A stretch of DNA of 37,757 bases. Origin: a virus. Positions 16,880-24,517 of the stretch are shown here, one piece after another. The DNA lies in the IMG/VR virus record IMGVR_UViG_3300042691_043480, positions 1 to 37,757 of that record; one strand, given 5' to 3'. Position numbers and translations under genes: made by a program. Every line of letters begins with the position of its first letter. Position 1 is the first letter of the stretch. Under the pieces are notes generated by a model. That model was not told where the DNA came from. It worked only from the letters and a program-made list of their open reading frames with translations, and did not search any database.

Positions 16880-17164
16880 ATGAAAGCAATAGAAAAATTT
16901 AAAAATTATTCCTGGGCTATTACCCTATTTTTAATTTTATTCGTTTTAGTTAGACAGTGTGGGGTTAATAGAGATATAGACAGGATGGAAAAATCCATAA
17001 AATCTATAAATAGCAAAGCGGATTCTTTGGTAATCCCATCGAAAGAAGAGATTAGAAAAGAAATGAACGAAACTATGTTTAATTTTTTAATATATGAGGA
17101 TGATTTTGATAAAGGAAAGGCTTCTCTTTCTGATATAAAATCTAAAATAAATTCACAAAAATAA
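16880..17164 (+). CDS. Small membrane protein with N-terminal anchor
   Basis: 94 residues: a short basic start, one transmembrane segment (~13-30, AITLFLILFVLVRQCG), then a helical, coiled-coil-like domain with several charged residues (RDIDRMEKSIKSINSK). The layout (single N-terminal anchor and helical ectodomain) resembles i-spanins, but the usual o-spanin partner is not visible. It is 4 bases upstream of a four-helix membrane protein; together they could form a lysis or superinfection-exclusion pair. That is inference from position. Confidence 0.5.
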   Translation: MKAIEKFKNYSWAITLFLILFVLVRQCGVNRDIDRMEKSIKSINSKADSLVIPSKEEIRKEMNETMFNFLIYEDDFDKGKASLSDIKSKINSQK

Positions 17165-17168
17165 TCTT

Positions 17169-17789
17169 ATGAAAAACAAATCAGTCCATTTATTTATAAT
17201 ATCGACTTTTGTTTTGTTATATTCGGTTGTCTCTATAATATCTACTATTCACGTAGTAGATTTTTTCGATTTGACTAATCCTAGATGGCTTTCTATATTC
17301 TTAGCAATAGCTTTTGAAATAGGAGCAGCAGCGTCTTTAGCTTCTATAATTGTTCTGGATAAAATGAATAAATTTATAGTTTGGTCTTTATTTTTCGTAT
17401 TAACAGCAATGCAGGCGATAGGAAATACTTATTTTGCATATACTCATTTATCTGATTTTACAGCTTGGAGCGAATTATTTGGTCTTTCGGAAGAAGAACC
17501 TATATTCCAAAAAAGAGTTCTTGCTATAATAAGCGGTGCAATTCTTCCTTTAGTTTCTTTAGGATTTATAAAAGCTTTAGTTGATTATATAAGACCCGAA
17601 GAAGATCAAGAAAAAAAAGAGGATACTATAATAAAAGAAGAAACGGAAAAGACAGAAGAAGAAATTCAGGTATTAGATTCACCACAAGAAGAAATTAAGG
17701 ATTCACCAGAAATTAAAAAGACAGAAGAAAAATCAAGAAAATTAAAAGATACTGTCTATTACGACCTAGACCCAACTAAAATAACTTAA
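17169..17789 (+). CDS. Four-helix integral membrane protein with charged cytoplasmic tail
   Basis: 206 residues with four predicted transmembrane helices at about 8-28, 41-62, 69-90 and 116-138, followed by a long acidic/basic tail (~142-200, many Glu and Lys). It lacks a signal peptidase site. Holins often have 1-4 helices and charged tails, but the tail here is unusually long, and no named family was recognised. It follows the 94-residue anchored protein by 4 bases and precedes a structural gene by 2 bases, so it is expressed late with virion genes. Confidence 0.6.
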   Translation: MKNKSVHLFIISTFVLLYSVVSIISTIHVVDFFDLTNPRWLSIFLAIAFEIGAAASLASIIVLDKMNKFIVWSLFFVLTAMQAIGNTYFAYTHLSDFTAWSELFGLSEEEPIFQKRVLAIISGAILPLVSLGFIKALVDYIRPEEDQEKKEDTIIKEETEKTEEEIQVLDSPQEEIKDSPEIKKTEEKSRKLKDTVYYDLDPTKIT

Positions 17790-17791
17790 AA

Positions 17792-18466
17792 ATGGAAAAT
17801 CAGAATGATGATATATTAAATATAGATGGAGGAAGTTCTCTAAATTCAAGTTCTGAAATATCAGGAGGTAATTCTCAATATCCATTAAATCCCCAAGGCC
17901 CAGGATCTACTGGAGGATTTTTTACCAGATACACTAATGTTGCTTTAATCAGCAAGGATCTAAAGAGAATTAATGCTACATTTAGAAGATTTAACGATCG
18001 GCCAAAAGTTAAATTCATAAAAGAATACTATTCGGTGATAAAGAAAGAAGAGACGATGGATAAAGTTTCTCTTTCTGATTTTTTCCATCCTATCCAATCT
18101 TTTTCGGATTACCAAAAACAGACAATAGTAATAGACCCTTTAACCACAATAAATCTAGATCCTTCCTCTTTTTATTCTACCGAAGGCGAAGTATCTCTTA
18201 TAGTAGCAAAAGCCGAATATTTGCCAGAAGCTGACAATAACGAAAGAATGTTATTCTGGGATTACGGAAATACCCCTAGAAAAATAATGGGATCTATTAT
18301 GATATTATCAGGATCCATAAAAAATGGATCTGCTTGGCACGGATGGGATATCGATCCATTTTCAGATTATTCACACAGTACTCCTGCGGATATAAACGAA
18401 GGGGGAATTTCTTTTACCAATCCCACAGAAAAAACAGTAAAATTAACAATCTTAACCGCTAACTAA
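17792..18466 (+). CDS. Beta-rich structural protein, paralogue A
   Basis: 224 residues. A disordered Gly/Ser/Asn start holds a collagen-like PGSTGG (~36-42). The C-terminal half (~125-224) shares its pattern with the next gene: [EG]-x-VS-[LF]-I, W-[DE]-Y, then KIM-[GV]-[SL]-x-x-LSG, GW-[DN]-I, GGI-x-F-x-NP and a final beta strand (KLTILTAN). This looks like a jelly-roll or immunoglobulin-like fold used in decoration or fibre proteins. Stop and next start overlap (TAATG). Function unknown; virion surface or tail is likely by composition. Confidence 0.55.
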   Translation: MENQNDDILNIDGGSSLNSSSEISGGNSQYPLNPQGPGSTGGFFTRYTNVALISKDLKRINATFRRFNDRPKVKFIKEYYSVIKKEETMDKVSLSDFFHPIQSFSDYQKQTIVIDPLTTINLDPSSFYSTEGEVSLIVAKAEYLPEADNNERMLFWDYGNTPRKIMGSIMILSGSIKNGSAWHGWDIDPFSDYSHSTPADINEGGISFTNPTEKTVKLTILTAN

Positions 18467-18951
18467 TGGCAACTAGACCCGTAAAATGTCCATACGACGA
18501 AGCTTCTGGATTTAGATTCAATAGGGGATATTTAGTTTTAGATACTCCTACTACCAATTATCCTGAAAAGTTTATAAGATTCGATGATATGTTCGAAGAA
18601 ATAAATTCATACTCTAGACTTAAAGTAAATCTAACCCCTTCTTCTTGCTATTTGTTAAGTCAAACGGATATTTCGGATACTGAAGGATTTGTTTCTTTTA
18701 TATTGGTAAAATCTATTTTTCCTGATACTACTCTAGAAACTAGAAAATATCTAACTTGGGAATATCAAGGAGGAATTTATAACATGGGGAAAATTATGGT
18801 TTTAAGCGGAGCTAATATTACCGATTTCTCTTCTGAATCCGCAGGATGGAATATATCCCAGCCCGGAACAGTTTATTCGGATGGAGGAATTATATTTTGT
18901 AATCCCCATTCCGATATTACAATTAAATTAGAAATTCTTATTGCAAGATAA
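18466..18951 (+). CDS. Beta-rich structural protein, paralogue B
   Basis: 161 residues and homologous over its C-terminal ~90 residues to the preceding gene: WEYQGG where A has WDYGN, KIMVLSG where A has SIMILSG, GWNIS where A has GWDID, and GGIIFCNP where A has GGISFTNP. The N-terminus (KCPYDEASGFRFNRGYLVLD) differs from A's and has no Gly/Ser tail. The overlapping start codon suggests 1:1 coupled translation with A, fitting two partners of one complex. No family recognised. Confidence 0.55.
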   Translation: MATRPVKCPYDEASGFRFNRGYLVLDTPTTNYPEKFIRFDDMFEEINSYSRLKVNLTPSSCYLLSQTDISDTEGFVSFILVKSIFPDTTLETRKYLTWEYQGGIYNMGKIMVLSGANITDFSSESAGWNISQPGTVYSDGGIIFCNPHSDITIKLEILIAR

Positions 18952-18978
18952 TAAATTCTAATTTTTTTATTTTCGAAA

Positions 18979-18990
18979 AGATATATAGAT
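18979..18990 (+). promoter_or_regulatory. Class 1 promoter-like motif (AGATATATAGAT)
   Basis: AGATATATAGATCAC, with TATATA 29 bases before the ATG at 19011. Shares 11 bases with the site at 12222. Confidence 0.5.
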
Positions 18991-19010
18991 CACACTTAAA
19001 TAGACAAAAA

Positions 19011-21182
19011 ATGGATTTCGTAAATCAAATTAAAAAATTAAAAGATCTAACAAAATCTCCTAAAGTTAGAGAATTATGTGAAAACTATCTTAACGGGGGA
19101 ATAAAATTAGATCCTGAATCTTTTTTTAACGACGTTAACGAAGAAGATTCTAATTTTTCCGGTAATATAAAAGAACACGTAGATGCTATTAAAAATGAGC
19201 AAGCTGAAATATCTAGAAGATCTGCTCAGTCTTTAATGGAATCTTGGGGAGGAATAAAAGAATTAAGATCCGAAAATAGCGGAACTTTCATTTCTAATAC
19301 TCCGAATCAATCTTTGAATGAATCTATTATAAATAAACTAGAAGATCTATCTTTAGTAGACGGAAGCGCAAAATCTTTTAAAGAAGTTCAAAAGATACAT
19401 AACCTGGGTATATTAGAATCTATAGAATTTTTAAAATCTAAAGCAGTATACTCTTACCCTCAAACCAAAATAGTTTGTGAGCAATTTAGAAATCTAGTTC
19501 AAGACAGAGGAGTTAAAGAATTTTTAATTGCTGAATCTTATTTAAATGAATTATCTAAGATAGCTTGGGATTCTGACGTTAAAGATATAATAGAATCTAT
19601 ATCCGAAAAAATTAAAAGATATTCTAGAGAAATCGAGGTTTCTAAAGTTTTAGAGAGCCTAAAAAATAGCGGAAGCTACAATTTTTATTCTGATTTAGCT
19701 GACATTTTAAATGAATGGCTAATTACCGAAAATAAATCAACCGATCTTCTTTTAAAGCAAATCAGAAGATGGGAATTTAATCCAGTTATCAGAAATCTTT
19801 CAAATTCTATAAAAATAAACGAATCTAAAAATAGTGGATATTTAAATCTTCCTAGAGTTAGCCAAGGAGAATCTAGAGTAGAATCTTTATTTGCTCCAGT
19901 TCTAATAGAAGAAGGAAGAACTGTATTCCTTTTAGGCGGGGATTTATTTTCTGCTGGATACAATGGATTTAATAAGCTTAGTGAATCTGAAGTTAAAAGA
20001 ACAGTTCCTAAATCATATTTAAACCTATTAAATGTTTGTTCTAAACCAAATGTAAGAATAGACGAAAACGGAGCTTATGTATCTATAGGAAAAAATACGA
20101 TAAGAATAATCGAAGAAGGATCTAAAAATTCTGTTTATTTAGGAAAAAGTAAATTAAATTTTAGAAATAGCTCGGATCTTGCAAAAATAGTAAGTCTCGA
20201 GGTTACTTCTAATCTAGGAATGTTAGAGAGTAATTTAGTTAATGATGTTATTACAATTTACGAAAATTACGATAGTATTGTAGAATTAGATTTTGCTAAA
20301 TCTGTAATTTCTAATATTTATGAAGGTGTTTCTGTTAATTTAATAAAATGGGAAAATCAAATTTATCTGCAAAAGATAAATGAATCTATGAGAGAAAGAT
20401 CTCTTTACAAGGTAAATGGATCTCAAGCTGTTAAAGTAGTTAAAGATTATTTAAGATATGATATATCTGAGGGATTAACTGAATTCTTAGAGGGAGATTA
20501 TAAGAGAAAATCTATTATGGTAAATGATAGAAATGAAATTCTAAACAATATTAGCATAATAGAATCTGAAATAGAAAAAATAGAAAGATTTTTTGAAACT
20601 AAACCGGAATTAAAAGAAAGTCAAGAATTAAATTCTGCTCACTACACTCTTTGTAAAGAATTATCTGAGCTTAGAGAAAAATGGAATCATTTGAATATTG
20701 AAATAGAAAGGGTTGAGGATAATATAGTAGAAATAGATGATGATATTTTCGAAGATGAAAAATTTCAAATAGGGGATTTTATTAAAGTTAAGGAGTCCGG
20801 AGAAACCGGAAAAGTTCTATCTGTAGACGGAAGCTCAGGAAGATATACAGTTTTATTAGATAGCGGAAAAACTTCAGATTACACAGTAGGAGAAATATCA
20901 GATTTGGAAGAAGCTTTAAATAAAGCAGCAGAAGAAAATGACGAGGATTCCGAAGATGAGGACGGAGAAGAAGGTTTAAAAGAAGCTAGAAAAATAAGCA
21001 AGGGAGAATTAAACAAACAAAGATCATATTTAGGAAAATTTAAAGAAGGGCATGGATTTTCATCAGCCCCGGGTAAGAAACAAAAAATAGGATTTGAACT
21101 CAAGAATTCTACTTTAGATATAGATCACAATCACGGATATAACACAACTCTTAACGAAGACGAGTTACTAAAAAAAAAGTAG
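19011..21182 (+). CDS. Large helical protein with SH3-like segment; stop may be bypassed by -1 frameshift
   Basis: 723 residues to the TAG at 21180-21182. Mainly helical; the segment at ~583-630 (FQIGDFIKV, ESGETGKVLSVDG, YTVLLDSGKTSDYTV) looks like a small SH3/KOW-type barrel, followed by a very acidic linker and a His/Asn-rich end. The last sense codons are AAA AAA AAG before TAG, containing the slippery A_AAA_AAG. The -1 frame continues for 51 codons to a TAG at 21332-21334 with sequence that reads as protein, right up to a terminator. It has a class 1 motif upstream and is probably a late, virion-related protein; it may be an internal head protein. No family recognised. Confidence 0.6.
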   Translation: MDFVNQIKKLKDLTKSPKVRELCENYLNGGIKLDPESFFNDVNEEDSNFSGNIKEHVDAIKNEQAEISRRSAQSLMESWGGIKELRSENSGTFISNTPNQSLNESIINKLEDLSLVDGSAKSFKEVQKIHNLGILESIEFLKSKAVYSYPQTKIVCEQFRNLVQDRGVKEFLIAESYLNELSKIAWDSDVKDIIESISEKIKRYSREIEVSKVLESLKNSGSYNFYSDLADILNEWLITENKSTDLLLKQIRRWEFNPVIRNLSNSIKINESKNSGYLNLPRVSQGESRVESLFAPVLIEEGRTVFLLGGDLFSAGYNGFNKLSESEVKRTVPKSYLNLLNVCSKPNVRIDENGAYVSIGKNTIRIIEEGSKNSVYLGKSKLNFRNSSDLAKIVSLEVTSNLGMLESNLVNDVITIYENYDSIVELDFAKSVISNIYEGVSVNLIKWENQIYLQKINESMRERSLYKVNGSQAVKVVKDYLRYDISEGLTEFLEGDYKRKSIMVNDRNEILNNISIIESEIEKIERFFETKPELKESQELNSAHYTLCKELSELREKWNHLNIEIERVEDNIVEIDDDIFEDEKFQIGDFIKVKESGETGKVLSVDGSSGRYTVLLDSGKTSDYTVGEISDLEEALNKAAEENDEDSEDEDGEEGLKEARKISKGELNKQRSYLGKFKEGHGFSSAPGKKQKIGFELKNSTLDIDHNHGYNTTLNEDELLKKK

Positions 21183-21334
21183 ATCGTAATTTTTATTTTG
21201 CTCCTTCTTTTAAAAACCAGAAGGAAACTAAAGAAAAATTCGATCAAGATCTATCTAAATTTATGACCCGAGCTCCAAAAGAATCCGTTGGGAAGAAAAA
21301 CAAAGAAGAAGAAGGGGAAGAAAAAGAAAAATAG
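21173..21334 (+). other. Candidate -1 frameshift site (A_AAA_AAG) and 51-codon extension
   Basis: The heptamer at 21173-21179 is in the correct phase (A AAA AAG), directly followed by TAG. After a -1 slip the frame reads GTA GAT CGT AAT TTT TAT and encodes VDRNFYFAPSFKNQKETKEK and onward to a Lys/Glu-rich end, stopping at 21332-21334. A 7-bp inverted repeat (21202-21208 with 21219-21225) lies 22 bases past the slip site, farther than usual. The alternative is a real or sequencing indel in the run of nine A. Confidence 0.6.
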
Positions 21335-21335
21335 G

Positions 21336-21365
21336 AAAAGGGAATCTTCGGATTCCCTTTTTTTT
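21336..21365 (+). terminator. Intrinsic terminator with UUCG tetraloop
   Basis: AAAAGGGAATC (21336-21346) pairs with GATTCCCTTTT (21351-21361) around TTCG, giving the very stable C(UUCG)G loop, then T-run to 21365. It starts one base after the end of the frameshift extension. Confidence 0.93.
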
Positions 21366-21373
21366 AGACGAAA

Positions 21374-21408
21374 TTTTTTTACTTTAATTGTCTAATACTA
21401 TAATAACA
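21374..21408 (+). promoter_or_regulatory. Class 2 promoter-like motif before gp55-like gene
   Basis: T-run (21374-21380), then CTATAATAACA at 21398-21408, 22 bases before the ATG at 21420. Here the T-run and CTATAAT are 17 bases apart, a bacterial -35/-10-type spacing. Confidence 0.5.
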
Positions 21409-21419
21409 AAAAATAAAAA

Positions 21420-21779
21420 ATGGCGAAAATATATGTCAAAAATAAAGATCTTCTAGTAGCTTTTAAAGATTCTAAAGAGAAGGGAAGTTTAAATCCTGAA
21501 ATAGTTAATATGTTCTATTTAATTATAGACGGGATATCCAAAAAAATGTCTTACAAGGACCCATCAGATAAAGAAGATTGCATGGCTTTTGCTATGGAGG
21601 ATCTTTGCAAATATTGGGATAGATTCAATCCTGAAAAATCAGATAATGCTTTTTCTTATTTTACCCAGATAGCTAAGAATGGTTTTGCTAAAGGCTGGAA
21701 GAAAATTCATCCGCCAAAAAATCCAAAGACTATACCTTTCAGCTATATTACCGGCGAGGATAACACATATAACGTATAA
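21420..21779 (+). CDS. gp55: Late transcription sigma factor, T4 gp55-like
   Basis: 119 residues. It matches T4 gp55 in order and pattern: start YVKNKDLLVAF (T4 YVNNKELLQAI), middle LIIDGISKKMSY (T4 MLIAEGLSKRFNF), then ED-x-x-x-x-AMEDL...W--FNPEKSDNAFSYFTQI (T4 [28 protein letters not shown]), ending FAKGWKKIHP (T4 FVQRIKKERK). T4 gp55 binds the polymerase core and reads TATAAATA at late promoters. The protein is shorter than T4 gp55 (185 aa), with the C-terminal clamp-binding tail shortened or moved. It likely drives the GATATATA-type promoters of the structural genes. Confidence 0.8.
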   Translation: MAKIYVKNKDLLVAFKDSKEKGSLNPEIVNMFYLIIDGISKKMSYKDPSDKEDCMAFAMEDLCKYWDRFNPEKSDNAFSYFTQIAKNGFAKGWKKIHPPKNPKTIPFSYITGEDNTYNV

Positions 21780-21788
21780 TATAGAAAT

Positions 21789-22274
21789 ATGACCGATATA
21801 AAAAAAGTAAAACCTAACGGGGAATACAAATCAGGAAAATTCGTACCGAAAAATCCTGATAAATATATCGGTGATATACATAATATCATATTTAGGTCAT
21901 CGTGGGAGCAAAGATTTTGTATTTACTGTGATACCAATGAATCCATATTAAAATGGAGCTCCGAGCCTCTAAAGATCCCCTACTACAATCCATTGGATAA
22001 GAAGGATCACGAATATAATGTAGATTTTTATATGAAAACCCTAAATAGCGACGGAACGGAGCAGGAATGGATAATAGAGATAAAACCAGAGAAGCAAACA
22101 CAAAAACCTGTTTATGAAGGAGCTATGACCGTATCTAAATTAAAAGCTTATAACAGAAATATGCAGATATGGATAACTAATCAATCTAAATTTAAAGCAG
22201 CAAAATTATGGGCTGAGCAAAGAGGATTTAGATTCGGGGTAATAAATGAGAATTTTTTATTTAAAGGGAAATGA
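21789..22274 (+). CDS. gp4: Head completion protein / nuclease, T4 gp4-like
   Basis: 161 residues with strong visible similarity to T4 gp4 (150 aa): KFVPKNPDKYIGD (T4 KWVPKNISKYRGD), FRSSWEQRF (T4 YRSNWEKFF), ILKWSSEPLKIPY (T4 IIAWGSETAVIPY), VDFYMK (T4 MDIWMK), and the nuclease-like IEIKPEKQTQKP (T4 IEIKPKKETQPP). The E-x-K dyad and upstream Asp suggest a PD-(D/E)XK-type nuclease fold. In T4, gp4 is needed to finish filled heads before tail joining. The start follows the gp55-like gene by 9 bases and its stop overlaps the next ATG. Confidence 0.92.
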   Translation: MTDIKKVKPNGEYKSGKFVPKNPDKYIGDIHNIIFRSSWEQRFCIYCDTNESILKWSSEPLKIPYYNPLDKKDHEYNVDFYMKTLNSDGTEQEWIIEIKPEKQTQKPVYEGAMTVSKLKAYNRNMQIWITNQSKFKAAKLWAEQRGFRFGVINENFLFKGK

Positions 22275-22867
22275 AAAACTTTGAAGAATTACTAAAAAAA
22301 TATTCTTCAGAATACAAAAATCAGAATGAGATAATGAAAGAATCTAATGATTTTTTCACGAAAAATTATTTAGAAAAATCCAAATATTCAGATTTCACTC
22401 TTCCTTTTGTCCCGGGAATGATATATTCTTTTGAATATAGAACACCATCTAAAATATCGGAAAAAAGAAAATTTATAAACAGAAACCCTATTTTTTTATT
22501 TCTTAATTATATAAAGACTCAAGAAGGAGAAAATGTTTTACATGGAATAGATTTTTCTACTGTACCTTTAGAAATAAGAGAAATCATATTAACTAGGATC
22601 TGGAATGCATTTAAAGATCAAATAGTTAAAAATTCAGAATCTTCAGGGGGAAGATCTGCTATTGGATTGACCCCAATTAATATGGATTCTATGCTGAATA
22701 AAACCGGATATAGAAAATCTATTTTTGGATTTAAATATAAATATTTTTATAACATTAAAGAAATAAAATCCGAAGATTGGGTAAAAATTCCTTTCCTGGA
22801 ATTAAATAAGTTCGAGGGCCTGAATTCTTTTGAGATATATAAAGAATACAAATCGAAATTAAAATAG
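22271..22867 (+). CDS. Conserved-looking phage protein, unknown (between gp4 and portals)
   Basis: 198 residues, starting inside the gp4 stop (ATGA overlap). It begins with a helical, Lys/Asn-rich section, then PFVPGMIYSFEYRTPSKI and KRKFINRNPIFLFLNYI, a Gly-x-x-x-Phe-x-Tyr and Pro-rich pattern, and later DFSTVPLEIREIIL. A domain with this order (G-x-I-x-x-F-x-Y ... P-x-I-F ... G-I-x-F-x-x-x-P-x-x-x-R) occurs in T4-like phage proteins of uncertain role. It does not resemble T4 gp53. Tight coupling to gp4 and the portal suggests head maturation or neck assembly. Function not claimed. Confidence 0.55.
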   Translation: MKNFEELLKKYSSEYKNQNEIMKESNDFFTKNYLEKSKYSDFTLPFVPGMIYSFEYRTPSKISEKRKFINRNPIFLFLNYIKTQEGENVLHGIDFSTVPLEIREIILTRIWNAFKDQIVKNSESSGGRSAIGLTPINMDSMLNKTGYRKSIFGFKYKYFYNIKEIKSEDWVKIPFLELNKFEGLNSFEIYKEYKSKLK

Positions 22868-22897
22868 GAAAAAGGGGTATAATCTCTAATAATAAAT

Positions 22898-24508
22898 ATG
22901 GCAGGATTCGTAGAAAATAATAAACCGTCAAGTCCAGGAGCAATAGATCGAATAAGACAATCGGTAAAAAATCTTAGTACTTTCGGGATGAAATACGATG
23001 ACATGGTCATAAGAAATTCCCAGGCGGTTGGAGTAACTGAAGCCAGTTTTATAAATAAAGATGGGCATGCCGGTAAGGAGGATGAAAATCTATCTTGGGC
23101 TTTAGCGAAACAAGACATAAGCACAAAACAATATATCACCTATTTTGATAAAGATTATAAAGGAAAAAGAGATTATTTAAGAAAATTTTCTTTAAATCCT
23201 GAAATAGAATGGGTTTTAGACACTATATGCGATGAATCTATTTCTTACGACCCAGCTAATTATTTTGCATACCCTTCTTTTTTGGATCTTACCGATATAA
23301 ATGAAAAATTTAAAGATGATCTTTACGATTCCTACAAAAAATTATATGATATATGGGGATTTTCTGATGATATAACTGCATGGCAATATTATAGACAATT
23401 TTTAGTAGATGGATTTTTATCATTTGAGATAATATTTGACGACGAAGGAAAAAATATAATAGGATTTAAAGAATTAGATCCTATTACTCTAGTTCCTAGT
23501 GTAGAAAAACAACCAGATGGGAGTTTTCTTAGTACCTGGACACAATACCCTCAAGACCCTAAAAAAAGAAGAATACTTTACGAACCTCAAATAATATACA
23601 TTTCCTATGCTAAAGGAAATGCAATATCCAGGATAAGTTACATCGAGAGACTGATAAGACCTTTTAATATACTCAGAACTATAGAATACACTAGAGTAAT
23701 ATGGTCGGTCATGAATTCGCAGTTTAGAATGAAAATGACAATTCCTATAGGAACAAAATCGGTTCAGAAGGGAATGCAGACTTTAGGAGAATTGATGAGC
23801 ATTTATAAAGAAGATTTTGACTTTAATGATACTACAGGAGAACTATTAATAGACGGAAGACCAAAAATACAATTCTATAAGAATTATCTAATGCCTTCCG
23901 GACAAGGTGGAACCCCGACAATAGAGCCTATAAATAACGAAGGACCAAATTTAAATGATTCTAGTCCTTTGAATTATTTTTTCGATAGATTTATACAGGA
24001 AAGTAAAATACCGCCTTCTAGATTCTCCACGCCCGAGGGCGGAAGCTCGGCTGCTTACTCGAACGTCGCGGAAGGATTCGATAAAGATGAGATAAGGTTT
24101 TTTAAATTCGTAGAAAGATTAAGAACTGTTTTCCAGGACATAATGATTAAGCCATTATGGGTTCAAATGGTCAGAAAGCATAAAGAGTTAGAAAAAGATT
24201 TCATTTTTAAATCTCAATTGGGACTAGATTTCTTCTCAGATAATCCTTTTAAACTCAATCAGGAAATAGATGTTATAAATAAAAGAAAAGAATCTGTTAC
24301 CGCTATGATTGGATTAATGGGAGATGATGAGAAACCTTATTTTTCTGTACCTTTTCTTGTTGAAAATTTCTTAGGAGTAGATAAAAAAGATTTAAAGGTA
24401 AATGAGGAAGTAAAAGAGAGAAAAAAGAAAGAAAAAGAAAAAGAAGCTAAAAAGGGAGGAGGAGAGAAGAAAGAAGAAGGAGGAGAAACCCCGGCAGTAA
24501 CAATATAA
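22898..24508 (+). CDS. gp20: Portal protein, T4 gp20-like, copy 1
   Basis: 536 residues; the length and pattern fit T4 gp20 (524). It has MKYDDMVIRNSQAVG near residue 30, LDTICDESISYDP, WQYYRQFLVDGFLSFEIIFD, GFKELDPITLVP, IIYISYAKGNAISRISYIER, and the C-terminal FFKFVERLRTVFQDI...KPLW. These are portal core and wing elements. Twelve copies form the vertex through which DNA is packed and ejected. The tail end is charged and Gly-rich (GGGEKKEEGGETPAVTI). A GC-rich patch at 24030-24075 codes for STPEGGSSAAYSNVAEG. The second portal starts 9 bases later. Confidence 0.94.
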   Translation: MAGFVENNKPSSPGAIDRIRQSVKNLSTFGMKYDDMVIRNSQAVGVTEASFINKDGHAGKEDENLSWALAKQDISTKQYITYFDKDYKGKRDYLRKFSLNPEIEWVLDTICDESISYDPANYFAYPSFLDLTDINEKFKDDLYDSYKKLYDIWGFSDDITAWQYYRQFLVDGFLSFEIIFDDEGKNIIGFKELDPITLVPSVEKQPDGSFLSTWTQYPQDPKKRRILYEPQIIYISYAKGNAISRISYIERLIRPFNILRTIEYTRVIWSVMNSQFRMKMTIPIGTKSVQKGMQTLGELMSIYKEDFDFNDTTGELLIDGRPKIQFYKNYLMPSGQGGTPTIEPINNEGPNLNDSSPLNYFFDRFIQESKIPPSRFSTPEGGSSAAYSNVAEGFDKDEIRFFKFVERLRTVFQDIMIKPLWVQMVRKHKELEKDFIFKSQLGLDFFSDNPFKLNQEIDVINKRKESVTAMIGLMGDDEKPYFSVPFLVENFLGVDKKDLKVNEEVKERKKKEKEKEAKKGGGEKKEEGGETPAVTI

Positions 24509-24517
24509 GAATAAAAG

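Noticed and set aside
22271-22867. Identity with T4 gp53 (baseplate wedge), suggested by position after gp4
   Set aside because: The sequence pattern does not resemble gp53, so the gene was left as unknown.
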